Of a stretch of 6,808 nucleotides of DNA, positions 1 through 6,177 are shown one piece after another; position 1 is the first letter of the stretch; the number at the start of each line of letters is the position of its first letter. The position numbers and the translations under genes are program-made. Source of the DNA: Gemmatimonadota bacterium (GTDB lineage Bacteria > Gemmatimonadota > Gemmatimonadetes > Longimicrobiales > Longimicrobiaceae); NCBI GenBank assembly GCA_019348265.1, contig JAHWJV010000194.1:1-6808 (forward strand). The letters run 5' to 3'. The notes beneath the pieces were generated by a model. It was not told the DNA's origin, searched no databases, and saw only the letters and a list, made by a program, of their open reading frames with translations.

Positions 1-1
1 G

Positions 2-598
2 TTCTACGGCGACAAGAACAACTGGTGGGCCACGTACGCCCTCTGGGTGTTCCGCCTGTTCGGGCACGACAATGTGAAGGTCATGGATGGCGGTCGGAAG
101 AAGTGGGAGGACGAGGGCCGGCCGATGGTCACCGAGGTCCCTCAGTACTCCGGGTCGAGCTACCCGACCCCGAAGCGCGACGACTCCAAGATCCGCGCCT
201 TCCAGCAGGACGTGCTGAAGCACATCGAGGCCAAGAAGAAGCTGGTGGACGTGCGCAGCCCGGACGAATTCAGCGGCGCCAAGCTGCACATGCCCGATTA
301 CCCGCAGGAGGGTGCGATGCGCGGCGGCCACATTCCCGGCGCCAAGAGCGTGCCGTGGGCCCGGGCGGTGAACCCCGAAACGGGGGAGTTCAAGACGGCG
401 GAGGAGCTCCGCGCGATTTACGAGGGCGAGGCCGGGCTTACCCCGAACGACGAGGTCGTCGCCTACTGCCGTATCGGTGAGCGCAGCAGCCACACCTGGT
501 TCGTGCTCACCTACCTGCTCGGTTACGAGAAGGTCCGCAACTACGACGGCAGCTGGACAGAGTGGGGCAACACCGTCCGCGTCCCCATCGAGCGGTAA
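2..598 (+). CDS. Thiosulfate/3-mercaptopyruvate sulfurtransferase (tandem rhodanese), 5'-truncated
   Basis: The reading frame is open from base 2 and ends at TAA 596-598, giving 198 visible residues. Tandem-rhodanese sulfurtransferases of this type usually run about 280 residues, so roughly the first 80 lie outside the window. The visible start covers the end of the catalytically inactive N-terminal rhodanese domain (NNWWATYALWVFRLFGH, then VMDGGRKKW). The second domain follows, with LVDVRSPDEF, GGHIPGAKSVPW and the active-site loop CRIGERSS. The catalytic Cys is encoded at 467-469 and would carry the persulfide. The loop resembles the CysA/SseA type found in actinobacteria and related groups more than the CG[ST]GVT loop of classical mercaptopyruvate enzymes. 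The likely reaction is sulfane-sulfur transfer from thiosulfate or mercaptopyruvate to a thiophilic acceptor, probably in the cytoplasm. The donor cannot be decided from sequence. A terminator-like hairpin follows, so it is probably transcribed separately from the downstream genes. Confidence 0.93.
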   Translation, partial: FYGDKNNWWATYALWVFRLFGHDNVKVMDGGRKKWEDEGRPMVTEVPQYSGSSYPTPKRDDSKIRAFQQDVLKHIEAKKKLVDVRSPDEFSGAKLHMPDYPQEGAMRGGHIPGAKSVPWARAVNPETGEFKTAEELRAIYEGEAGLTPNDEVVAYCRIGERSSHTWFVLTYLLGYEKVRNYDGSWTEWGNTVRVPIER

Positions 599-621
599 CC
601 CACGAAGCGGCGACAGATCCG

Positions 622-673
622 AAGCGGAGAGGGTGCGAGGCGCGGCGGACGCGCTCTCGCACCCTCTCCGCTT
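622..673 (+). terminator. Strong hairpin terminator after the sulfurtransferase gene
   Basis: Bases 622-639 pair perfectly with 656-673, an 18-bp GC-rich stem. The intervening 640-655 can add an inner helix (640-644 with 650-654, bulging T655). The hairpin starts 23 nt after the sulfurtransferase stop codon, the usual place for an intrinsic terminator. The T tract is poor: only TTT at 672-674, part of it inside the stem. Termination may therefore rely on stem strength or need a factor. The near-perfect symmetry means it could also work for transcription from the other side. Confidence 0.75.
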
Positions 674-1087
674 TCACGTCCTGCCCCGGTAAACATTACG
701 ATTCGACGCTCCCACGTCGCTGACATCGCCAGATCGGGACCCCACTCCCGGTTGCCGACATTTTTTGTGAATTGCGATGGTTAAGACGGGTGCCCATGGA
801 GTGATGTAGCAGACGGAGCTTCCTCGACAGAGGTGCTACAAAGAGGCCCCGGGGGTGTGGAACCTGCGCCAGTGCACATTGCCCGCTTGCGCAAGGCTTG
901 GGTGGTAGCTGTGCAGACGAAGGAGCCAGGAGAGTGTGCCGCCCGACGGGGAGGTACAGCGACCAGGGTTGGACGTTGTCTGTCCACGGGTTTCGACGCT
1001 GCGAGGTCAGCATCAGTGGGAAGTGACCGGTCCCGTGCGGGTCAGAAGGCATCTGGCTCGCGGAATCCACACTCGTGGGAGGTACGT
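674..1087 (+). promoter_or_regulatory. Non-coding upstream region and probable structured 5' leader of the DUF4331 operon
   Basis: I find no credible gene in these 414 bases. An AT-richer patch at 757-790, including T6 at 761-766, stands out from the GC-rich surroundings and is the likeliest promoter zone, but I could not place a convincing -35/-10 pair. If transcription begins there, the leader is about 300 nt. Possible RNA helices in it are 806-811 with 834-839, enclosing 822-825 with 830-833. A second set is 957-961 with 997-1001, enclosing 970-974 with 982-986. A third is 1024-1028 with 1040-1044. It matches no riboswitch consensus I can recall (cobalamin, TPP and c-di-GMP-I were considered). 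The regulatory role is inferred. Confidence 0.4.
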
Positions 1088-1954
1088 ATGCGTAGGCTGT
1101 TTCAAAAGAAGGTCGTGATCCCAGCGTTGTTGCTGGCCGGGATCGGCGGAGCGGGAGTCGGAGTGCAGCAGCTCATCGGGTCTGATCACCAGCAGACCGC
1201 CATGACCGAGCTGAACCCCAAGATGGACATCACCGATGTGTACGTTTTCCCGGGAAGGACTGACGATCGGATCGTGCTGGCGATGACGGTCGGTTCGCCG
1301 ATCTCGCGGCGGGAGTTCGCCGGCGTGACCGGTGGGCAGCGGGCCAACTTCGATCCTAACGCGCTTTACCAGTTCAAGATCGACAACAACCAGGATGGCC
1401 ACGCGGATCAGGTGATCCAGTTCTCGTTCGATGAGCTGACGACTGGCGCACAGACGGTGGACGTCATGGGTCCGACGGCGCCGCGGGACAATGGCCTGTT
1501 CGGGTCCGGCGTGCGCGATCTGTTCGTTACGACGACGCCGACCATCCGCCGCGGGGCGACTGAAAGGAACATCGAAGGTAACCTCGCCGCTTCGGGCGCT
1601 GCGGCCGCCGGCCAGATCCAGGTATTCGCCGGGCTTCGCGACGACCCGTTCTGGGTGGACCTGGAGCAGTTCTTCCGTATCATTCCAGATCGGCGTCCGA
1701 CCCAGGGGTCGCTGTCGACCATCGGCGGTGTCGTTCCGGCGCCGATCGGCACCATCGCCAGCACGTTCCGCCCGAGGTGCACGAACGGTATGCCGAACCA
1801 GAACCAGAGCCAGTTCAACGCGGCTTTCGGCTGCGCTGCAGACTTCCTTCGTGGGTTGAACGCCCTCGCTATCGTCGTCGAGCTTCCGGAATCGCAGCTC
1901 ACCCGGGGTCAGGGTAACGGGCAGCTCGGAATCTGGGCCACTGCCAGCCGCTGA
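1088..1954 (+). CDS. DUF4331-family exported protein, N-terminal-half type
   Basis: 288 residues from ATG 1088. This start is chosen because GGGAGG (1077-1082) sits 5 nt upstream and because the protein then begins with a basic segment (MRRLFQKK) followed by a hydrophobic stretch at residues 9-27. That stretch is a signal peptide or anchor; no clean AxA cleavage site is visible. The same frame stays open upstream to 833, but those residues look like translated leader. DUF4331 hallmarks follow: DITDVYVFPG (47-56), IVLAMTVG, the calcium-loop-like DNNQDGHAD (99-107, DxNxDGxxD), VFAGLRDDPFWVDLEQFF (179-196) and LNALAIVVELP near the end. The protein stops at LGIWATASR, about where a full-length DUF4331 protein would continue into its C-terminal half. 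Cys231 and Cys249 are the only cysteines and could form a disulfide. DUF4331 has no established function. The next gene, 50 nt downstream, supplies the matching second half. Confidence 0.85.
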   Translation: MRRLFQKKVVIPALLLAGIGGAGVGVQQLIGSDHQQTAMTELNPKMDITDVYVFPGRTDDRIVLAMTVGSPISRREFAGVTGGQRANFDPNALYQFKIDNNQDGHADQVIQFSFDELTTGAQTVDVMGPTAPRDNGLFGSGVRDLFVTTTPTIRRGATERNIEGNLAASGAAAAGQIQVFAGLRDDPFWVDLEQFFRIIPDRRPTQGSLSTIGGVVPAPIGTIASTFRPRCTNGMPNQNQSQFNAAFGCAADFLRGLNALAIVVELPESQLTRGQGNGQLGIWATASR

Positions 1955-1988
1955 CGTCTACGCTCCACGAAATCACTGCGACCCGATT

Positions 1989-1996
1989 AGGAGAGG
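1989..1996 (+). promoter_or_regulatory. Ribosome binding site of the second DUF4331-type gene
   Basis: AGGAGAGG lies 8 nt before ATG 2005. It fixes that start within the 50-nt gap and shows that the second half-gene is translated independently, not by readthrough of the first. Confidence 0.7.
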
Positions 1997-2004
1997 ACTT
2001 ATCC

Positions 2005-2658
2005 ATGTTGAACCTGACACGAATCTCGACCGCTGTCGCTGCGCTGACGATCATGGTCGGCAGCACGGCGTGCGAACAGGAAGACCCGATGCAGGCCGAG
2101 ACGACGACGCCCACGTTCGCGGCGTTCGACTCCACCTTCTCCACGAACACCAACAGGCGGTTCGAGCAGATGGAGAGGTTGGCGAACCCGCTGGTGATGG
2201 AGGCCTTCGTGCAGAAGCGTGAGCACGACGCTTATGACGCGTTCCCGGCCATCCAGGACCCGGCGCAGTTTACCGACGACATCGTCAACTTCGTCACCAC
2301 GGTTGCGCAGCGCGAAGAAGCGTACGGGCGTGCGATCGCGGGTGCACTGATCGGTACGACGACCTCCGACCCGGGCGACAAGATCCGGGTGTTCACCAAC
2401 CGGCAGGCCGGCGCCACGGCGGGCAACATGTCGACGAACATGAGTGTTGGTTACCTCAGCCAGGTGACGGACCCGACCGGCGGCTACGGCGGCCGGAAGC
2501 CGTCCGACGACGTGGTCGACACGTCACTGAGCGTGGTATTCGGCTCCGCGCTCGGTGACATGACGAACAACAGCCCCGGGCTGGTCACCGACAACGTCGA
2601 CTCGAACGACAAGCCGTTCCCGAATACCTTCCCGTACCTCCCTGAACCGAGCCTGTAA
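2005..2658 (+). CDS. DUF4331-family putative lipoprotein, C-terminal-half type
   Basis: 217 residues. The N-terminus is a signal sequence (hydrophobic residues 10-22) ending STAC, with Cys23 as the probable lipidated residue. The lipobox is imperfect because Ser replaces the usual Leu/Val/Ile at -3. The acidic stretch EQED after the Cys is common in exported lipoproteins. The mature part matches the C-terminal half of DUF4331 proteins as I know them: RFEQMERLANPLVMEAFV (52-69), a segment with AQFTDDIVNFVTT, GGRKPSDDVVDTSL (162-175) and the ending DSNDKPFPNTFPYLPEP. It lacks the DITDVYVF and calcium-loop half, which the preceding gene carries. The two products probably associate in the periplasm or at a membrane surface (inference). 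A strong hairpin in the 63-nt gap separates it from the TPR gene. The molecular function is unknown. Confidence 0.82.
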   Translation: MLNLTRISTAVAALTIMVGSTACEQEDPMQAETTTPTFAAFDSTFSTNTNRRFEQMERLANPLVMEAFVQKREHDAYDAFPAIQDPAQFTDDIVNFVTTVAQREEAYGRAIAGALIGTTTSDPGDKIRVFTNRQAGATAGNMSTNMSVGYLSQVTDPTGGYGGRKPSDDVVDTSLSVVFGSALGDMTNNSPGLVTDNVDSNDKPFPNTFPYLPEPSL

Positions 2659-2668
2659 CGTGCAGGAT

Positions 2669-2704
2669 GAACCGGTCGTCGGCCTCCGGGCCGGCGACCG
2701 GTTC
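2669..2704 (+). other. Intergenic RNA hairpin with a UNCG-type tetraloop
   Basis: Bases 2669-2684 pair with 2689-2704: 16 bp with a single T-G wobble (2679/2694), closed by C-G around the loop TCCG (2685-2688). C(UNCG)G loops are known to be unusually stable in RNA. The hairpin begins 10 nt after the DUF4331 stop and ends 6 nt before the AGGAGG of the TPR gene. No T tract follows, so it is not a standard intrinsic terminator. It more likely protects the 3' end of the upstream message, marks a processing site or lowers expression of the downstream genes. Confidence 0.65.
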
Positions 2705-2710
2705 GCCCGC

Positions 2711-2716
2711 AGGAGG
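2711..2716 (+). promoter_or_regulatory. Ribosome binding site of the TPR gene
   Basis: AGGAGG, a perfect Shine-Dalgarno core, lies 5 nt before ATG 2722 and just after the preceding hairpin. It fixes the start of the TPR gene. Confidence 0.75.
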
Positions 2717-2721
2717 AGCCT

Positions 2722-4092
2722 ATGAAACGTGACATCGCGGTCCGCTCGGCCGGGGCTGTGGCCCTGCTCATCGCGGTGGGATGGGGGGTGGCGGAGGTCT
2801 CGTCCCGGGAACGCCCGGCGGCGACCGCCGTGTCGGACGCGGTCACTTCGGTTCCGGACCAGAGACTGGAGCGGTTGATCTCCACCTTCTCGGAGCGGGC
2901 TCGAGAGGATCCGTTCAGCGCTGGAGACCAGGCCCTGCTCGCAAACCTTTACCTGCAGCGCGCGCGAGAGACCGGCAACTACGAGTATGTACTGCAGGCG
3001 GAGAGCGCCGCGCGTCAATCGCTCAAGCTACGTGAGGCTTACAATTCCGACTCGTGGGGAACTCTCTCCCTCACCCTGCTGGAGCAGCATCGGTTCGTTG
3101 AAGCGCGCCAAGCGGCCGAGAGGCTGCTGTCGTCGGATCCAGAGAGCCCCGCCTTCCGGGCACATTTAGCAGAAATCAACCTGGAGCTTGGCGACTATCG
3201 CGCCGCCGCCGCCATGTTCCGGTCCGTAGAGGCGAACCGGTCGGACCCGGACGTCGCGCCGCGGCTCGCCCACTGGCTCGAGCTCACCGGCCGCACGGAC
3301 GAGGCTCGCACGCTTCTGTACTCCACGCGCGAAGCGGCACTCCGGGGCGGTCGAATCGCCGGAGAGCGCGCCGCGTGGATGCACCTGCGCATTGGCGACC
3401 TGGAGCTTCGCAACGGAAGGCTCGACGAGGCCGAGGAAGCTTTCCGCGCAGGCCTCGCGGCTTTCCCCGGTGACTACCGGATCCTGGCCGCTATGGCGCG
3501 CCTCGAGGCGGCACGCCGCAACTGGGAGAGATCCACCGCCTACGGGGACGCCGTGCTCGGGCAGGTGCTCGATCCCAGCGTCCTCATCATGCTGAGCGAG
3601 GTAGCCGCCGCTCGCGGCGATACGGCCGCCGCCGCCGAGTACGCGCAGGTGCTGGAGATCTCGATCCAGGAGCAGAAGAGCGCGTATCATCGAGACTGGA
3701 GCCTCTTCCTGCTGGACCGCGGCTCCCAGACGGAGGAAGTGCTGGCGCGCGCGGAGACCGAGCTCAAGACGCGCCGCGACGTCTACGGGTACGATCTGCT
3801 CGCATGGGCGCTGCACAAGGTGGGGCGGAACCAGGAGGCGGCAGCCGCGATGAAGACCGCTCTGCGCCTCGGAACCCGTGACGCGATGCTGCTCTATCAC
3901 GCCGGCATGATCGACCGGGCGCTCGGGAACGACGCCTCCGCGGCAAAGCACCTCGCGGAGGCGCTGCGGATCAACCCGAGCTTCCACCCGGCGCACGCTC
4001 CGGCCGCGCGCCGGGCGCTCTCCGCCGCCCGAGGACCGTGGTACCAGAGAGTCGGCCTGTGGGGCAAGAGCGCGCGGAGGGGCGATGTCTGA
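2722..4092 (+). CDS. Membrane-anchored tetratricopeptide-repeat protein
   Basis: 456 residues. Residues 10-25 form one hydrophobic segment after a short basic start (MKRD), so this is an N-terminal membrane anchor or uncleaved signal with the rest outside the cytoplasm. Helical TPR-like repeats fill the remainder. The clearest are near 110-140 (LLEQHRFVEARQAAERLL..DP), 143-173 (AEINLELGDYRAAAAMFR), 217-250 (RIGDLELRNGRLDEAEEAFRAGL..FP), 354-384 and 386-420 (GNDASAAKHLAEALRINP). Several carry the typical closing Pro. TPR arrays are protein-binding scaffolds, and no catalytic motif is visible. The 3' end overlaps the HupE/UreJ-like gene by 8 nt, so the two are probably translationally coupled and act together. 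The partner could be the HupE-like protein, the DUF4331 pair or the receptor; sequence alone does not say. Confidence 0.85.
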   Translation: MKRDIAVRSAGAVALLIAVGWGVAEVSSRERPAATAVSDAVTSVPDQRLERLISTFSERAREDPFSAGDQALLANLYLQRARETGNYEYVLQAESAARQSLKLREAYNSDSWGTLSLTLLEQHRFVEARQAAERLLSSDPESPAFRAHLAEINLELGDYRAAAAMFRSVEANRSDPDVAPRLAHWLELTGRTDEARTLLYSTREAALRGGRIAGERAAWMHLRIGDLELRNGRLDEAEEAFRAGLAAFPGDYRILAAMARLEAARRNWERSTAYGDAVLGQVLDPSVLIMLSEVAAARGDTAAAAEYAQVLEISIQEQKSAYHRDWSLFLLDRGSQTEEVLARAETELKTRRDVYGYDLLAWALHKVGRNQEAAAAMKTALRLGTRDAMLLYHAGMIDRALGNDASAAKHLAEALRINPSFHPAHAPAARRALSAARGPWYQRVGLWGKSARRGDV

Positions 4093-4690
4093 TTTCGGCG
4101 CCTTCCTGCAGCTGGGCTTCCAGCACATCACCGACGTTCGCGGGCTGGACCACGTGCTCTTCCTCCTCGCCCTGGCCGCGATCTACCGGCCGAGCGACTG
4201 GAGAGAGGTGCTCCGGGTCATCACGGCGTTCACCATCGGCCATTCGATCACGCTCGCGCTCGCCGTGACCGGCGTGCTGGACCTCCCGACCGCGCTGATC
4301 GAGTTCCTCATCCCGATCACGATCGTGGCGACCGCGGTGGAGAACATCGTGGTGCGGGACCGTCAGAAGGTGCTCGGGAAGGGGTACCACCGTCCGGTAT
4401 TCGCGGCGATCTTCGGCCTGGTGCACGGGGCGGGGTTCGCGAACTACCTGCGCAGCCTCTTCGTCGACGACCTGGCCGTACCGCTCCTGGGCTTCAACGT
4501 CGGGCTGGAGGTCGGGCAGGTGGCCGTGCTGATGGTGACCTTCGTCGCCTTCGCGGGGCTCGACGCGTTGATCGGCCGGATACCGCTCCCGCGCGTGCAC
4601 GCTTCGCCGCTGCGGGTGCGCGTCTTTGCGGTGTCGTCGGTCGTCGCGCTGGTCGCCGCGGTGTGGGCCGCCGAGCGGAGCCCCTGGTAG
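4085..4690 (+). CDS. HupE/UreJ-family integral membrane protein
   Basis: 201 residues with about six hydrophobic segments. Conserved family-like motifs contain polar residues inside membrane spans: RGLDHVLFLLAL (19-30, with D22 and H23), FTIGHSITLALA (49-60, H53), VENI (85-88, E86), FGLVHGAGFA (110-119, H114) and FNVGLEVGQ (137-145, E142). This pattern fits the HupE/UreJ branch that lacks a long N-terminal leader. HupE/UreJ proteins are associated with nickel or cobalt import, but this branch is poorly characterised, so the substrate is unproven. GGAGGGG (4076-4082) precedes ATG 4085. The start lies inside the TPR gene's last codons, and the stop TAG is 1 nt before the next ATG. These junctions place it at the core of an operon whose other products are all exported or anchored. 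Confidence 0.88.
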   Translation: MSDFGAFLQLGFQHITDVRGLDHVLFLLALAAIYRPSDWREVLRVITAFTIGHSITLALAVTGVLDLPTALIEFLIPITIVATAVENIVVRDRQKVLGKGYHRPVFAAIFGLVHGAGFANYLRSLFVDDLAVPLLGFNVGLEVGQVAVLMVTFVAFAGLDALIGRIPLPRVHASPLRVRVFAVSSVVALVAAVWAAERSPW

Positions 4691-4691
4691 C

Positions 4692-5177
4692 ATGTCGCCG
4701 CGCGCTCTGAAGTGGGCGAGCTTGATGCTCGGTACGCTGCTCTTGCAGCCTCTCACCGCAGCCATCGCGCACCCGCTGCACACCACCATCACCGACCTGA
4801 CCCTGGACGCGCGGACCAGCAAGGTCCAGGCGGTGATCCGCATCTTCGCGGACGACTTCGAGGCGGCGGTCGCGGGCCCGAGAAAAGGGCCGATCGATGA
4901 CAGGAGCAAGGCCGCCTACGTCTCGCGGCAGTTCGTGATCCGCGGAGCCGACGGGAAGCCGATCGCGCTCCGCTGGCGCGGCAGCAAGCTCACCGACGAT
5001 CTCCTCTGGATCCAGCTGGAAGGTGACGCGCCGAAGGGTCTGCGAGGCGCGACGGTGATGAACGCAATGGCGTCGGAGCTGTTCGGCGACCAGGTGAACA
5101 TCGTGAAGGCGCGTTACGGCGCGCAGCAGCGCACGCTGCTCTTCACGCGCGGCGCGCGACCAAAGCGGCTCCCATGA
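4692..5177 (+). CDS. DUF6702-like exported protein
   Basis: 161 residues from ATG 4692, one base after the HupE/UreJ-like stop. GGAG at 4677-4680 is a distant ribosome site, so coupling to the upstream gene is likely. The frame is open a little upstream, but this start gives a proper signal peptide: basic MSPRALK, hydrophobic 8-24, and cleavage expected at AIA|HPLH (after residue 26). The mature protein begins HPLHTTITDLTLDARTSKVQ, followed by IRIFADDFEAAV (49-60) and near the end MASELFGDQVNIVKARY (126-142). This agrees with DUF6702 proteins as I recall them: an HPxH start, an IFxDDFE motif and a final DQxNIV segment. The family has no known activity. The exposed N-terminal HPLH after cleavage could bind a metal (inference). 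Its stop overlaps the next start as ATGA. Confidence 0.8.
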   Translation: MSPRALKWASLMLGTLLLQPLTAAIAHPLHTTITDLTLDARTSKVQAVIRIFADDFEAAVAGPRKGPIDDRSKAAYVSRQFVIRGADGKPIALRWRGSKLTDDLLWIQLEGDAPKGLRGATVMNAMASELFGDQVNIVKARYGAQQRTLLFTRGARPKRLP

Positions 5178-5809
5178 CATTGCGCGCCGTTCGGACCGGC
5201 CGGGGCATCCCGACGAGGCGGCGAAGGCCGCGCGCGCACCTCTTCACGGTCGTCGCCGCGTACCTGTTCATGCTGGCCGGCTCGCCGATCGGCCACGCGG
5301 GGTACCTCTGGGTCCACATCGCGACGGCGCACCAGGGAGGCTCCGAGCCGCTCGCGATGGACGACGGCCGGCATGAGACCGGTCAGCCGGCAACCGCAGC
5401 GGGGCGCGAGCTCGCCCAGGACCAGCGGTACGAGCCGCAGCAGCAGGGCTTCCGGCCGCAGGATCTGTCGTACGAGGAGAAGCGGCACGATCACGACAAG
5501 CAGCACCAGAACCGGGAGCACCACGAGCATGGCGTCTCCGCCGCGCAGCACGGCACCGCGGAGACGGCGGCGACGCTGCCGGCTTCCAGCGCGGCCCACG
5601 AGCACGGCGGCGTGGCCCATACGCATCATGGAGAACCCCCGAAGGATCTCGCGATCACGAGCGACGAGCTGTCGAAGTACTTCCTGGCCCCCCTGATCTC
5701 CCCCGATTCTCCGACGGTCCGCGACGGGCTCACCACCCCCGTTGCCCCCTCCGCTCCGGAGCCCGCATCCATGCCCCTCGAGACTCCCCCGCCTCGAACG
5801 CTGGCCTGA
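5174..5809 (+). CDS. Histidine-rich, single-span membrane or secreted protein; putative metal binder
   Basis: 211 residues; I do not recognise a named family. The start ATG 5174 overlaps the previous stop (ATGA 5174-5177), and with no good Shine-Dalgarno it is probably translated by reinitiation. A strongly basic N-terminus (residues 4-20, RRRRPR) precedes a hydrophobic segment at about 23-45, so the bulk should lie outside the cytoplasm. The central region 100-152 is charged and low-complexity, with twelve histidines in clusters such as KRHDHDKQHQNREHHEHG and HEHGGVAHTHHG. There are 17 histidines in the whole protein and no cysteine. The C-terminal 30 residues are proline-rich. His clusters of this kind commonly bind Zn, Ni, Co or Cu. 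Next to a HupE/UreJ-like protein and a TonB-dependent receptor it may buffer or hand over metal in the periplasm. That role is inferred. Confidence 0.75.
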   Translation: MTLRAVRTGRGIPTRRRRPRAHLFTVVAAYLFMLAGSPIGHAGYLWVHIATAHQGGSEPLAMDDGRHETGQPATAAGRELAQDQRYEPQQQGFRPQDLSYEEKRHDHDKQHQNREHHEHGVSAAQHGTAETAATLPASSAAHEHGGVAHTHHGEPPKDLAITSDELSKYFLAPLISPDSPTVRDGLTTPVAPSAPEPASMPLETPPPRTLA

Positions 5810-5844
5810 ACGTTCCCCGCTATCGCAGGTCCTGAACGCCCGAG

Positions 5845-5878
5845 TCGCTTCTCCGTCGGAGAGGCGGAAACGTCCGCC
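5845..5878 (+). other. Two mutually exclusive hairpins after the His-rich gene
   Basis: Hairpin A pairs 5845-5854 with 5858-5867 (loop GTC, with T-G wobbles at 5849/5863 and 5845/5867). Hairpin B pairs 5863-5868 with 5873-5878 around the loop AACG. They share 5863-5867, so only one can form fully. Hairpin A begins 35 nt after the His-rich stop codon. No T tract follows either hairpin. This could be the end of the operon or a regulatory switch before the receptor gene; chance pairing in GC-rich DNA is also possible. Confidence 0.4.
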
Positions 5879-6050
5879 GCACCCGGAAAGCGTGTCGCGC
5901 GCTGGTGTAGGTCATCATGCGTCGCTTCAGGCGAGGCTGGACGGAGGCCGTACGGGAGATACCAGGGGTCAGGCACGGCAGTGTTCCCAGGCAGCACTTA
6001 CTCGAGAGTTCGGGGCGCTACAGCGCTCCTCAAGGGGAGTTTACGAATCC

Positions 6051-6062
6051 GATGACGTCATC
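6051..6062. promoter_or_regulatory. 12-bp perfect palindrome, possible operator
   Basis: GATGACGTCATC reads identically on both strands and lies 116 bp before the chosen receptor start. A symmetric site of this kind between an operon and a regulated uptake receptor could bind a dimeric repressor. It does not match the Zur, Fur or NikR consensus as I know them. An ATG within it (6052) is in frame with the receptor, which gives an alternative reading of the site. Confidence 0.35.
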
Positions 6063-6177
6063 ATCCATCTCGCCCCGCCTAATGGCGCGGCTGGTCCTCT
6101 ACTCTGGACGGATCCAGCGCTCGAGCGCGGTTCCGTCCCCAATCTGCACCTCAGCACAGCGGCTTCGAGGCGCCGCG

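Larger units (their letters stand above)
5810..6177 (+). promoter_or_regulatory. Non-coding region upstream of the TonB-dependent receptor
   Basis: These 368 bases hold no gene I can support. Near the 5' end are two overlapping hairpins (5845-5878). Further on is a 12-bp palindrome at 6051-6062, plus a purine-rich AAGGGGAG at 6032-6039. I see no clear sigma-70 -35/-10 pair. If the receptor really starts further upstream (ATG 6082 or 6052), the last 95-125 bases are coding. Confidence 0.45.

Noticed and set aside
735..766. Hairpin (735-739/746-750) followed by T6 as a second terminator
   Set aside because: The stem core is only 5 bp and the T tract begins 10 nt after it, so the geometry is not that of an intrinsic terminator.
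859..889. ECF-sigma-like promoter starting GGAACC
   Set aside because: No CGTC/CGTT-type -10 element occurs at the required spacing of about 16 nt.
833..1087. Upstream extension of the first DUF4331 protein to ATG 833
   Set aside because: The extra 85 residues are low-information, bury the signal sequence inside the protein and lack a ribosome site; ATG 1088 has GGGAGG and a normal signal start.
674..1087. tRNA or tmRNA in the intergenic region
   Set aside because: TTCGA strings occur near 702 and 992, but no cloverleaf with an acceptor stem and anticodon arm can be built.
3166..4131. Long open frame on the - strand (321 codons)
   Set aside because: It lies antisense to the well-supported TPR gene, is Arg/Ala/Gly-rich and has no recognisable motif; typical of high-GC DNA.
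3971..4909. Long open frame on the - strand (312 codons)
   Set aside because: It is antisense to three supported genes and of low-complexity Arg/Glu/His composition with no domain.
5810..6177. Cobalamin riboswitch before the TonB-dependent receptor
   Set aside because: The conserved B12-box and core segments I would expect are not visible on the + strand.
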